NCBI GenBank assembly: GCA_964344765.1
Contig: CAYFOM010000004.1
Location: 1-64,000, forward strand
Source of the DNA: JACNIZ01 sp964344765
GTDB lineage: Bacteria; Planctomycetota; UBA1135
Direction: 5' to 3'
DNA length: 64,000 nt
The position numbers and the translations under genes were made by a program. Positions 24,168 through 33,075 of this stretch are shown here, piece by piece (the first letter of the stretch is position 1; each line of letters starts with the position of its first letter). The notes beneath the pieces were generated by a model. It searched no databases. It worked only from the letters and a program-made list of their open reading frames with translations, and was not told where the DNA came from.

Positions 24168-26498
24168 ATGTCCCAGCCCACCCCTCCGTGGCGTTCGCCG
24201 GCCCCGCAGGTTTCGACCGAACGTGCCGCTCAAATTGCCGCCGACGTCTTCGGTATCCATGCCGACGTCGCGCCACTGGACAGTTACATCGACAGCAATT
24301 TCCTGCTCACGCAAGCCGACGGCACCCGCTTGGTGCTGAAAGTGGCCAACGACGCCGAGTCGCGCGCCGAGCTGGATTTGCAGCAAGAAATGATGGCGCA
24401 GTTGCAGCAGCGCATGCCGGGATTTACTCCGCAGCAAGTTGGCGAGTTGGTGCAAGTTGAGGGTGAAGATGGCCGCAAACATTGGGCGCGGGTGGCGTCT
24501 TATTTGGCGGGGGATTTGTTGGCCGATCACCACCACGCGGCGACGGCGGAAACCTGGCGTCAGCTGGGGGAGAAGTTGGCGCAGATGGACTTGGCGTTGG
24601 CCGACTGCAGCCACGCGGCGCAACATCGCGAGCTGCGCTGGAATTTGACCTCGTCGTTGCCTTTGGTGTTGCGCGGATCCGAATTGTGGACGGCCGATCA
24701 GCGCGCGATGACTCAAGCCGCCGCCGCCGCATTTACGGCTCATGTGTTGCGCGTTGTGGACGAGCTGCCCAAACAGCTGATTCATAACGATGCCAACGAG
24801 CTCAACGTGCTGGTGACTCCTGGCGAGCCACCGCAGGTCAGTGGTGTTTTTGACTTTGGCGACGTGGTTTATGCGCCGCGCGTTTTTGAGCTGGCGGTGG
24901 CGGCGGCATACGTCGCCATTGGGGCGCCCGGGAGCATGTTGCAGCGCGTTGCTCATTTAGCCGCCGGATTCGATCAAGTCAGTCCGTTGAGTGATGCAGA
25001 ATGGCAAGCGCTGTTCCCATCGATGCTGATGCGATTGGCGTTGAGGGTGACCATCTCGTCGCGCGATGCCGAGTTTGAAGGCGGCAATGAATACATCACC
25101 GTGAATCAGGCGCCGGCGTGGAATGGATTGCGGCAAATGTTGCAGGTACCGCCGGCAACGGCATTGAAGATTCTACAGTCCGCGCCGACCAGCCACGAAG
25201 GCGAGCTTAGCCAACAACAAATCCTCGACAAGCGCCGCCGCCACATTGGCAAGTCTCTTTCCATTTCATACACCGAACCGCTGACCATCGTCAAAGGTCG
25301 CGGTGCGTGGTTGTTTGATGAAAGCGGACGCGGCTATTTGGACGGCGTCAATAACGTCTGCCATGTCGGCCATTGCCATCCCAAAGTGGTCGACGCAGCA
25401 CAGCAGCAAATTGCCGCGCTGAACACCAATTCGCGGTATTTGCACCCGCACCTCGCGCGCTATGCCGAGCGATTGACCGATCTATTCCCGGATCCGCTCA
25501 ACGTCTGCTTTTTCGTCAACTCGGGCAGTGAAGCAAATGAACTCGCGCTGCGGCTAGCGCGCACGTTCACCGGTCGCCGAAACATCATCGCGATGGATGG
25601 CGGCTATCACGGCAACACCGGCAATTTGATCGACATTAGTCATTACAAGCACGACGGTCCCGGTGGAGCTGGCGCTCCGGATTGGGTGCGCACCGTTCCT
25701 TGTCCCGACCCATTCCGCGGACGGTATCGCGATGGGGGTAAAGCGGCAGAGCTATACCCCCAGCATGTCGCCGAAGCCGCCACAGGCTTTGATCCAGCGG
25801 CGTTCTTGTTCGAACCGTTGATCGGCTGCGGCGGTCAAATCATTCCACCCGCTGGATATTGGACCGCGGCCTGCCAACACGCACGCGATGCCGGCGCAGT
25901 GGTCATCGCCGACGAAGTGCAGGTCGGATTCGGCCGCGTCGGCAGTCATTGGTGGGCGCATCAACTCGATGATGAGTTTGGTGGTGCACGTCCCGACATC
26001 GTCACCCTCGGCAAACCCATCGGCAACGGCCATCCCATGGCAGCGGTCATCACCACCACCGAAATCGCCGACGCCTTCGCCAACGGCATGGAGTACTTCA
26101 ATACCTTCGGCGGCAATCCGGTTTCCTGTGCGATCGGCATGGCAGTGCTCGACGTCATCGAAGACGAACAGTTAATGAGCAACGCCGCCGCCATCGGCAA
26201 GCAACTGCAAACCGGTATTCGCGACCTAGCACAGCAGTTCCCAGTCATCGGCGACGTCCGCGGTGCCGGCCTATACCTAGGCGCCGAATTCATCGAACCC
26301 AACGCATCCGATCTGCAACCCAACGCCGCGCGTTTGACCGCTGTGCTCGATTACTGCAAAGATGCTGGCGTGCTGTTCAGTTCCGACGGACCTGACCACA
26401 ACGTTTTAAAAATCAAACCCCCGATCATTTGGAGCCGGGCCGAAGCCGACCTTGCACTTGCTGTTTTGAAACAAGCGCTTATCAACACCGAAACCTAA
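24168..26498 (+). CDS. APH-family kinase fused to class III aminotransferase
   Basis: A 776-residue fusion. The N-terminal third (about 20-330) is an aminoglycoside-phosphotransferase/choline-kinase-type domain with the catalytic loop LIHNDANELNVLV (about 204) and the DFG-like GVFDFGDVVYAP. The C-terminal part (about 350-770) is a class III PLP aminotransferase: FFVNSGSEANELALRLAR, VIADEVQVGFGRVGSHW and the lysine loop TLGKPIGNGHPM (Lys near 615). Human homologues exist as separate enzymes, hydroxylysine kinase and the phospho-lyases AGXT2L1/2, so this may phosphorylate an amino alcohol or hydroxylysine and then eliminate phosphate. The exact substrate is inference. Confidence 0.85.
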   Translation: MSQPTPPWRSPAPQVSTERAAQIAADVFGIHADVAPLDSYIDSNFLLTQADGTRLVLKVANDAESRAELDLQQEMMAQLQQRMPGFTPQQVGELVQVEGEDGRKHWARVASYLAGDLLADHHHAATAETWRQLGEKLAQMDLALADCSHAAQHRELRWNLTSSLPLVLRGSELWTADQRAMTQAAAAAFTAHVLRVVDELPKQLIHNDANELNVLVTPGEPPQVSGVFDFGDVVYAPRVFELAVAAAYVAIGAPGSMLQRVAHLAAGFDQVSPLSDAEWQALFPSMLMRLALRVTISSRDAEFEGGNEYITVNQAPAWNGLRQMLQVPPATALKILQSAPTSHEGELSQQQILDKRRRHIGKSLSISYTEPLTIVKGRGAWLFDESGRGYLDGVNNVCHVGHCHPKVVDAAQQQIAALNTNSRYLHPHLARYAERLTDLFPDPLNVCFFVNSGSEANELALRLARTFTGRRNIIAMDGGYHGNTGNLIDISHYKHDGPGGAGAPDWVRTVPCPDPFRGRYRDGGKAAELYPQHVAEAATGFDPAAFLFEPLIGCGGQIIPPAGYWTAACQHARDAGAVVIADEVQVGFGRVGSHWWAHQLDDEFGGARPDIVTLGKPIGNGHPMAAVITTTEIADAFANGMEYFNTFGGNPVSCAIGMAVLDVIEDEQLMSNAAAIGKQLQTGIRDLAQQFPVIGDVRGAGLYLGAEFIEPNASDLQPNAARLTAVLDYCKDAGVLFSSDGPDHNVLKIKPPIIWSRAEADLALAVLKQALINTET

Positions 26499-26504
26499 TC
26501 GTTC

Positions 26505-27932
26505 ATGAATAAACTGCTTCTTATTTTGATTGGTGTCGCGCTCCTCTGCGCGGTGATTTATTTGGGCTATCCTGCTGAAGCTGGAGAACAGCCGGTAATG
26601 GAACTACCGCCGACGGAAGTGATCCAACCTGATCAGGGCGAGGTGGCAGAGGCTCAGATCAACGATTCGCCAAAGGAATTAAATCAAGATTCGCAGCTGC
26701 GAAATGAAATCGTTCCCGCGCCCGCGACCCAATCCAAATTCGAGCCGATCCCCGGCAAAGTGGTGATACGGGTCAAGGACAAGGACGGGAATCCCGTTCC
26801 AAATGTGAATCTGCGACGCTTTTTGTATCAACCCAAATGGAATCGCGAAACCGCGAAGGATTGGGTATTCCCTACCGATGAGAAAAATGGCGAAGTCATC
26901 GTTTCGCGCCAATTCCTTCAGCCAGTAAGCACCATCCCCGATGCCAAAGCCAATCAAGGTCGATTAGAGCTGATGATTTGTTCGGACGTCAGCGCGACGC
27001 TTCCCCTTCCCTCGGAAAAGGTGAAGGAAGGATTACTGGAATTTACCATTACTCCTGAAGCGTGGTTGGTGTTGAGCATCAAACCCGATCCGCGCATCTA
27101 CGAGGGGAGTTGCGGATTCAGTGTTTGGGCACAGAAACAATTGCAAGACGAAAACCAGCAAAGTCGTTTTCGTGGAGTTCTCAATACTCCTTCTCGAATC
27201 CCGGTGCCCGTCGGCGCCAACCTGCAAGCGACGGCTTGGTGGCAAAACGAACAGAGTCAAGCACGTTGCATCCGCGTCGACATTCCGCCGTTGAAAGCGG
27301 GGCAGATATACGAACAACAACTCAGCCTGCGATTCGAGCAGTGGCTCGAACTGCCCGTTCGCCTGGAAGACGGCAGTCCATACGTTGGGAGAAATAATGT
27401 TTGGATTGTTCCCGTTGAGCAAAGCGGCATGCGGATAAAGAATCAACGAAGTTCTATGCATATCACGTCCGAAGGCATTGGCCGATTCCGGTCAACTGGT
27501 CAATGGTCCAATACAAATGTTTATGTAGAAATATGGGGAGCCGGACCGGACGGTCAGCACCTTGAAGGATGGACTTATATCCCTCCCCTCGACACCGAAG
27601 ACGAGGTGTTCACTCTGAAGCCAATTACTCTCAAACCAGTTGAGGAGCAATTACTCTGCTCCGGAGTTTTGCATTACAGTGAGCAGAAGAAGCCAGGGAA
27701 TCTCGACGCCTGGGTTGGCTCAGAAACGGTGGCGGAGCGGGCCGATTACCGCCTCGTGACAAGTCCAGACTTAGAGTCATTCCAAGTTTTCATTCGCAAG
27801 GATGAGATGCACATGTGGCAGGACCAGAAAACCTTTCTCGCCTTTTATGGCAATGGAATCGAGTACGGGGACCTCGTCCCGGTATCCTTCGGCGATCAAA
27901 ATATGATCGTTGAGCTGAAAAACCAGCAATAG
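26505..27932 (+). CDS. Exported hypothetical protein with Ig-like domain
   Basis: A 475-residue protein starting 6 bp after the aminotransferase stop, so probably co-transcribed with it. The N-terminus (MNKLLLILIGVALLCAVIYL) is a signal anchor, followed by an acidic/proline linker and GKVVIRVKDKDGNPVPNVNL, the pattern of a carboxypeptidase-regulatory-like or Ig-type fold. The rest is beta-rich with no catalytic motif. Probably a periplasmic or surface protein; function unknown. Confidence 0.7.
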   Translation: MNKLLLILIGVALLCAVIYLGYPAEAGEQPVMELPPTEVIQPDQGEVAEAQINDSPKELNQDSQLRNEIVPAPATQSKFEPIPGKVVIRVKDKDGNPVPNVNLRRFLYQPKWNRETAKDWVFPTDEKNGEVIVSRQFLQPVSTIPDAKANQGRLELMICSDVSATLPLPSEKVKEGLLEFTITPEAWLVLSIKPDPRIYEGSCGFSVWAQKQLQDENQQSRFRGVLNTPSRIPVPVGANLQATAWWQNEQSQARCIRVDIPPLKAGQIYEQQLSLRFEQWLELPVRLEDGSPYVGRNNVWIVPVEQSGMRIKNQRSSMHITSEGIGRFRSTGQWSNTNVYVEIWGAGPDGQHLEGWTYIPPLDTEDEVFTLKPITLKPVEEQLLCSGVLHYSEQKKPGNLDAWVGSETVAERADYRLVTSPDLESFQVFIRKDEMHMWQDQKTFLAFYGNGIEYGDLVPVSFGDQNMIVELKNQQ

Positions 27933-28031
27933 AGCGATGTGAGCCAGCCGCCATCTTGATCAACCGCTCAAAGCCCGCCACGCTAAGATTTGCGCCGTAC
28001 GCAGGTACACCGTACGCAACCACGCCGCACC

Positions 28032-28445
28032 ATGAGCACGCTCGAACCACGCCAGCCGACCACTCCGCAAAAGGAAATTGAATGCTTCGACAACCCGCGA
28101 CCGGGGGCGATGTATTTGGTAGAAAGCGTGACCAGTGAGTTCACCTGCGTGTGCCCGGTGACCGGCCAGCCCGACTTCGCCACCATCCGGGTGCGCTATG
28201 CGCCGGGGCCGCGCTGCTTCGAGTTGAAGTCGTACAAGCTCTACCTGTGGAGCTTTCGCGACGAGGGTCATTTCCACGAAGACGTCACCAACCGCATCCT
28301 CGCCGACCTCGTTGCGGCAACCGATCCGGTGTGGATGGAAGTGCGCGGTGAATTCAACGTGCGCGGCGGCATCGGCACCACCGTCACTGCCCGCCACGGC
28401 CAGCTGCCCGACGTGCTGCACGGCGTCGAGGTCGCGCCGCTTTAA
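28032..28445 (+). CDS. queF: NADPH-dependent 7-cyano-7-deazaguanine reductase (preQ1 synthase)
   Basis: ATG 28032 gives 137 residues, the size of the short (YkvM-type) QueF. It reduces the nitrile of preQ0 to the aminomethyl of preQ1 in queuosine biosynthesis. The catalytic cysteine is in FTCVCPVTGQPDFA (about residue 40), the substrate and NADPH motif is FELKSYKLYLWSFRDEGHFH (about 61-80), and the conserved Asp and His follow. The in-frame extension to 27990 has no domain content. No other queuosine gene lies next to it, and I see no preQ1-riboswitch-like fold upstream. A TAAGAT hexamer lies about 40 nt before the start. Confidence 0.95.
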   Translation: MSTLEPRQPTTPQKEIECFDNPRPGAMYLVESVTSEFTCVCPVTGQPDFATIRVRYAPGPRCFELKSYKLYLWSFRDEGHFHEDVTNRILADLVAATDPVWMEVRGEFNVRGGIGTTVTARHGQLPDVLHGVEVAPL

Positions 28446-28491
28446 GACCCGCGGTTAAAGCCGAAGGCAACTTTTGGCCGAAAATTCACCA

Positions 28492-28986
28492 ATGAGTGAG
28501 TTTTCCGGCCACTCGCCGCTCGCGCGTACTTACCCAGCCCATCATCGTCGGATTGTTTTGTGGCTGGGCCTGCTGCTGGCATTGTTGCTGGAACCGCTGC
28601 GCTTTGCGCCAGTGCACGGCTCGAGCATGGAGCCGACGCTGACCGAAGGCGACCTGGTCTGTTTCCAAGTCATGGAACCGGGAACTTTGCCCTCACGCGG
28701 TGACCTCGTCGTCTTCCACGCGCCGACGCGCCCCGGCAAGATGTTCGTCAAGCGCTTGGTCGGTTTGCCCGGTGACGAACTACGCTTTACCGACGGCTTG
28801 TTGCGCGTCAACGGCATGATCATGGAGCTTCCGTCCACCGCAGTGGAACCGTTTTTCTCGTTGGCCACGCGCGTGCCCGCCGGCTGTTTTTATGCCATTG
28901 GCGACCACGCACGAGTTTCCTATGACTCGCGCGGCTTCGGCCCGGTGCGTCAGGATTTGTTAGTCGGCCGTTTGCTCGGGTACTAG
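28492..28986 (+). CDS. lepB: Signal peptidase I
   Basis: A 164-residue protein from ATG 28492. One N-terminal transmembrane helix (about 21-37, RIVLWLGLLLALLLEPL) is followed by the S26 signature: the serine in HGSSMEPTL (about 46-48), the lysine in MFVKRLVGLPGD (about 86) and the C-terminal box GDHARVSYDSRGFGPV. It cleaves signal peptides of exported proteins on the outer face of the inner membrane. It is shorter than E. coli LepB and closer to the compact type of Gram-positives and planctomycetes. It follows queF by 46 bp. Confidence 0.93.
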   Translation: MSEFSGHSPLARTYPAHHRRIVLWLGLLLALLLEPLRFAPVHGSSMEPTLTEGDLVCFQVMEPGTLPSRGDLVVFHAPTRPGKMFVKRLVGLPGDELRFTDGLLRVNGMIMELPSTAVEPFFSLATRVPAGCFYAIGDHARVSYDSRGFGPVRQDLLVGRLLGY

Positions 28987-29016
28987 AGCTTGCGGTAGGC
29001 CGCGTGGATTAGAGGA

Positions 29017-29880
29017 TCAGATACTGACCACTTCATTGCGCAAGTGGAGCACATCATCCAGTCGCACCTCCAACACATCGCCGGGTTCAACGGCACCGAC
29101 TCCGGCGGGCGTGCCAAGGAACACCACGTCGCCGGGATAAAGCGGCAACCACTTGCTTAACTCCACCAACGCCTGCGCCGGCGGCCAAAGCATGTCGGCC
29201 AGCGAAGCTTGCTGACGCACTTCGCCGTTGACCAAGCCTTGCAGGGTGAAAGCGCCAAAGTCTGTCAGCGCAGATGCCGGCAGCCATCCCGGTCCGATCG
29301 AACCAAAGGTGGCAACATTTTTACTGCGCAGCCACGGCCAACTCTTTTTCTTGTCTTCACTCTGCACTCCGCGCGCGGTCAGGTCGTTGCCCAACGAATA
29401 ACCGGCAATCGCCGCGGCAGCTTCTTCGACTGTTGCATTGCGCAACGGCGCCGCCAACAACAGAACCAACTCCGCTTCCGGATCGACGCGCCCCGGCAGC
29501 CAAGCCGGAACTTCAAAGTTGTGTTCCGCGCCGACCAAAATATCCGGCAATTTGCAGAACCAAACCATTTCCGACGACGGCGCCGCACCCATTTCTTCCG
29601 CGTGTGCAGCGAAGTTTCGCCCAAGCGCCAACGCCTTGCCTGGTTTACCCGGTAACAACAGCGGCCACCCCACCGCCTCTTCACACGGCTGACCTTTGGC
29701 GGCTTCGGCATGATCATCCAACTTCGCGGTTTGACTGCGCGATTGATCAAAAGCCTGCAGCCAGCGGGCGGCGTCGGACAAATCATGCACGCCGAGGCCG
29801 GTCAGAATTTGCGGGCAGGTGCCGTCGGCATGCCAAAGCCAATGCCGACGGCCGTCAGGAGCTTGCGCGAATTTGAGCAC
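29017..29880 (-). CDS. Fumarylacetoacetate hydrolase (FAH) family protein
   Basis: A 287-residue protein starting at GTG 29880. The catalytic core holds the FAH pattern: PGKALALGRNFAAHAEEMG (about 80), metal-binding acidic residues in DPEAELVLLLAAP and GYSLGNDLTARGVQ (about 160), and the C-terminal YPGDVVFLGTPAGVG (about 245). Members hydrolyse or decarboxylate acylpyruvates and oxaloacetate-like beta-keto acids with Mg or Mn; the substrate cannot be read here. The next gene upstream on the same strand (29927-31600) ends 46 bp before this start, so co-transcription is possible. Confidence 0.88.
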   Translation of the reverse strand: MLKFAQAPDGRRHWLWHADGTCPQILTGLGVHDLSDAARWLQAFDQSRSQTAKLDDHAEAAKGQPCEEAVGWPLLLPGKPGKALALGRNFAAHAEEMGAAPSSEMVWFCKLPDILVGAEHNFEVPAWLPGRVDPEAELVLLLAAPLRNATVEEAAAAIAGYSLGNDLTARGVQSEDKKKSWPWLRSKNVATFGSIGPGWLPASALTDFGAFTLQGLVNGEVRQQASLADMLWPPAQALVELSKWLPLYPGDVVFLGTPAGVGAVEPGDVLEVRLDDVLHLRNEVVSI

Positions 29881-29926
29881 GGGTAGGGGAGCCGATCACA
29901 TGAACCGACGCCCTAGCCTACTTGCC

Positions 29927-31600
29927 TCAATCCTCTTGCGTGGCGAGCAAAGCGTCGAGGGCATACGCAGTGCACAGAACAGCGTTGCCTTCCCACCAGC
30001 GCGGTGCGTCTTCGTTGATCCACGAGCCGTCTTTGCGTTGAAGCTCGGCCATCTTGTGCTGCATTTCGACGCGCCATTCGTGCTTCTTCCCATCCGGAGT
30101 CACGACGAACTTCTTGCCCGACGCCTGCAGCGCCTGCGCCATGCTCAGGTAGTAGTAATACAATCCTTGCAGCGAAGCGCGCGGATCGCGCAGCGTGTCG
30201 AAGCCGGGGTTGACTTCCAACGTGTAGTGACGCTCGATCCAACCCAACGCCTTAGCAACGCGGCTGTCGCTCATATCCAGACCGGCGAAGATGTAGCACT
30301 TCAGCAGCGCATAAGTCATCGAGCCGTAGGAACGCGCGATCAACGTGCCGTCGTCTTGGCTGTCGTAACCGGCCATCGAGTTGCCGGGGTAATAAAGACC
30401 GCCGCCATCATCACCGCTGACGACCACGTTGCCGTCCGGATCTTTGTACTCCGCTTTGTTGACCTCGGAGTTGTTTTGGCTGCGCTCAAGGAACTTAATC
30501 GCGCGCTGGAATGCCGGGTCGTCTTCGCTGGCACCCGAATCCTTCAACGCCTGCAGCGCGTATTGCAAGTTGCTCATGTCCGGACGCAGGTCGCCGCCGT
30601 AACCAATACCGCCGTAAAACTTGTCCGACTCCGAGTAACCTTCATCGCCATCGGCTTGCACCGCGCGCAAATAATTCGCCGCCTTTGCGATGACCTCCTT
30701 ATCGGCTTCACGGCCGCCGGCGCTTAGCGCACCAATGGCGACCGACGTCACGTAAACCGGCAAACGATCGCCGTGAATGGACCCGTTTTCCTTTTGCAGT
30801 TGGACCAGCTGATCCAAAATCGGAATCGCCAACGCCCGCGCTCCTTTGCGCGAGCTGCCGAGCAGCGCACGCGCGGCCAGAGCCGAAATGCCGGGTTCGG
30901 GCTGACCGAAAAATTCCCACATACCGGACGGGCCAATCTGCGAAATCAAGTAGTCGACGCCTTGCTCGTAGATCTTCTCCAGCTCAGGCGCTTTGAGTTG
31001 ACCTTTTTTATCCTCGAGCTCCTTCTGGTACGCCATTACCGCACGTGCACCAGCGGCTGCGCGTTGCGAAAGAGTGGCGTTGCGCGGCAGGCCAAGCAGG
31101 TGGGCGACGGCTGCGGTACCGGCCCAATCGGCAACGGCGGAGGACGGCTTCCAACTGTTGGCGTCGACCTGATGCAGACCAAGCAAACTTTGAATGACGT
31201 CGGCGTGGGCTTCGCGATCGGAAGAGGCCAGCGCGGCGGCGATCAGCATGTCGTCGGCTTTGTTGCGCAGCGTTTGCGCGCCGGGGTTTTGGACTTGCTT
31301 GCGTAGGTATTGGATCGCGTCGCGGATGAAAGGACCGTCTTCATTGCGGTAGGCGCGCGGCCCCAGCGAGAAAGCGATCAGCGCGTTGGCGGTGTCGACC
31401 ACGCCATTGCCGTAGCTGCCATCGGGCTTTTGCGATAGGCGAAAGGTGGCGAGCTGGAAATCCAGCGCGTCTTTGAGGCTGGGCTCCTGCAGTGGAGCGA
31501 AGGCGGCGGCCAACGAGGCGGGCGAGGTCAATTCGCCCGGAAGCGCCGCGGCCGGGGCCGGGCTGAGGATGGGCAGAGCGAGAACAGCAGCAATCAGCAT
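29927..31600 (-). CDS. Secreted prenyltransferase/squalene-oxidase-repeat protein
   Basis: A 557-residue protein with a signal peptide (MLIAAVLALPILSPAPAAA). It then has repeated alpha-alpha barrel units such as LSQKPDGSYGNGVVDTANALIAFS, with QW-like DGSYG/DGSW turns, typical of the prenyltransferase and squalene-cyclase repeat superfamily. The DxDD catalytic motif of terpene cyclases is not visible, and the protein is exported, so an enzymatic terpene role is unlikely; planctomycetes carry many such proteins of unknown function. TAAAAT on the minus strand 31 nt upstream of the ATG is a candidate -10. Confidence 0.8.
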   Translation of the reverse strand: MLIAAVLALPILSPAPAAALPGELTSPASLAAAFAPLQEPSLKDALDFQLATFRLSQKPDGSYGNGVVDTANALIAFSLGPRAYRNEDGPFIRDAIQYLRKQVQNPGAQTLRNKADDMLIAAALASSDREAHADVIQSLLGLHQVDANSWKPSSAVADWAGTAAVAHLLGLPRNATLSQRAAAGARAVMAYQKELEDKKGQLKAPELEKIYEQGVDYLISQIGPSGMWEFFGQPEPGISALAARALLGSSRKGARALAIPILDQLVQLQKENGSIHGDRLPVYVTSVAIGALSAGGREADKEVIAKAANYLRAVQADGDEGYSESDKFYGGIGYGGDLRPDMSNLQYALQALKDSGASEDDPAFQRAIKFLERSQNNSEVNKAEYKDPDGNVVVSGDDGGGLYYPGNSMAGYDSQDDGTLIARSYGSMTYALLKCYIFAGLDMSDSRVAKALGWIERHYTLEVNPGFDTLRDPRASLQGLYYYYLSMAQALQASGKKFVVTPDGKKHEWRVEMQHKMAELQRKDGSWINEDAPRWWEGNAVLCTAYALDALLATQED

Positions 31601-31677
31601 GATGGAGAAACGCCAGAAACGGCTTTGGGGTTCATTTTAGCCGAGTGACAATTTTGATAGGACCAAACGGGTCGTTA

Positions 31678-33039
31678 TCAAGACCTGCATAAATAGCCGG
31701 CGACGCGATCTGCGGCGCGCTTACAGGCGCCAGGGTCGGCATAAGCAGGGCTGAGGCGTGCCATTTCGGCAAGCACGCGCTCGCGCTCAGGGCCGGCAAG
31801 GCGGGCTTCCAGGTCGTCGGCCAGGGCGATGGGGTCGAGGTTGCGGCCGAGGTGTTCCGGAGCCAGTTCTTGGCCGGCCATGAGGTTGAGGCTGCCGACC
31901 CAGGGAACGGCCAGCCAGTGCTCGGATAGCCATGCGCCCAGCCGCGACGACACCGCGTAGACCAATACCGGCGGAACTTGGTAGGCGGCGACCTCCAGCA
32001 GCGCAGTTCCGCTGGCCACCCAGGCAGCGGATAGATGGGGCAGAATACGGTGGAAGCAGCCGTGGGCGTAGATCACTTCGACGTTGGCCGCGTCTAGGTG
32101 CTGCTGAACGACTTGTTGCACCGATTCGCGCAGGTGGGGCAGCACAAAGCGCACCTCAGGCCGCCGTTTTTTCAGTTCGGCTGCGGCTTGCAACAAGATC
32201 GGTAGGTTTTCGCCGATCTCGCGTTTTCGGCTACCAGGCAAAATACCGACCCATGGCGCGGCTTCGGTGGATTCCGCACCTGCGCCGAAGGCTTCGGTCC
32301 ATTGCGCCGGCGGCTCGGCTTCGCCTTCGGCTAGCTGATGCAAGCCGTCGCCCAAAGGATGGCCGATGTAACTGGCTTGCGCGCCGTGCTTCTCAAACCA
32401 GTCCTTTTCAAACGGCAGAATGGTCAGCAACTCGTCGGCTTTGCGGAAGTCGCGGATGCGCCACGGGGCCCAAGCCCACAGTTGCGGTGCGATGAAATCA
32501 ATGACCGGCACTTTGGCGCGGGCGGCGATGCGCAGCAGATGGCGATTGAGGCCGGGGTAGTCCACCAGCACGACGGCGTCGGGGCGATCCTCGCTGAGCT
32601 TGCGCGCGAATTGGGCGACGCAACCAAAAAACAGCGGTAGCTGGGCAAGCACGTCCTTGAACCCCATAACGTTGAGGTCGGCCAACGGTTGCCAAACTTC
32701 CATGCCGGCTGCTTGCAGACGGCTGCCACCGAAGCCGCTGATACGCAGGTCTGGATAACGTTCCCGCAGGTGTTCCACCAACCGCAACGCATGCGATTCG
32801 CCGCTGACATCCCCGCACGAAATCACGATGTGCGGTGCTTTGGCCTTTGCGTTACGAGAGGCGCCACTTTCTCCGCCGGTTTCATCCGTAGCGCACGGTA
32901 GATCAGCAAAGCTCAGCTGCCGAAATTGCTGCAATCCCTTTTTGCGCAGCACCAACGCGGCGGCCTGACGCGGTAGCGCCAGCACCAATTCGAACATGGC
33001 GTAGGCAAATTCCCGGACGACTTGAACCTTTGGATTCAC
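31678..33039 (-). CDS. lpxB: Lipid-A-disaccharide synthase
   Basis: A 453-residue glycosyltransferase (start GTG 33039) that joins UDP-diacylglucosamine and lipid X to make the lipid A disaccharide on the inner face of the inner membrane. Matching blocks include ISCGDVSGESHALRLVEHLR (about 73), GFGGSRLQAAGMEVW, the PVIDFIAPQLWAWAPWRI loop (about 175), YIGHPLGDGL (about 225), and GILPGSRKREIGENLP (about 258). It is about 70 residues longer than E. coli LpxB because of a variable N-terminal extension; an internal start is possible but less well placed. Its presence implies an outer membrane with lipid A. Confidence 0.93.
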   Translation of the reverse strand: MNPKVQVVREFAYAMFELVLALPRQAAALVLRKKGLQQFRQLSFADLPCATDETGGESGASRNAKAKAPHIVISCGDVSGESHALRLVEHLRERYPDLRISGFGGSRLQAAGMEVWQPLADLNVMGFKDVLAQLPLFFGCVAQFARKLSEDRPDAVVLVDYPGLNRHLLRIAARAKVPVIDFIAPQLWAWAPWRIRDFRKADELLTILPFEKDWFEKHGAQASYIGHPLGDGLHQLAEGEAEPPAQWTEAFGAGAESTEAAPWVGILPGSRKREIGENLPILLQAAAELKKRRPEVRFVLPHLRESVQQVVQQHLDAANVEVIYAHGCFHRILPHLSAAWVASGTALLEVAAYQVPPVLVYAVSSRLGAWLSEHWLAVPWVGSLNLMAGQELAPEHLGRNLDPIALADDLEARLAGPERERVLAEMARLSPAYADPGACKRAADRVAGYLCRS

Positions 33040-33075
33040 GGTTTCTTCGCTCGCGGATGAGAACTCGGCAAAGGC

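Noticed and set aside
27933..28031. preQ1 riboswitch upstream of queF
   Set aside because: No compact pseudoknot-like hairpin with an A-rich tail and ribosome-binding site could be recognised.
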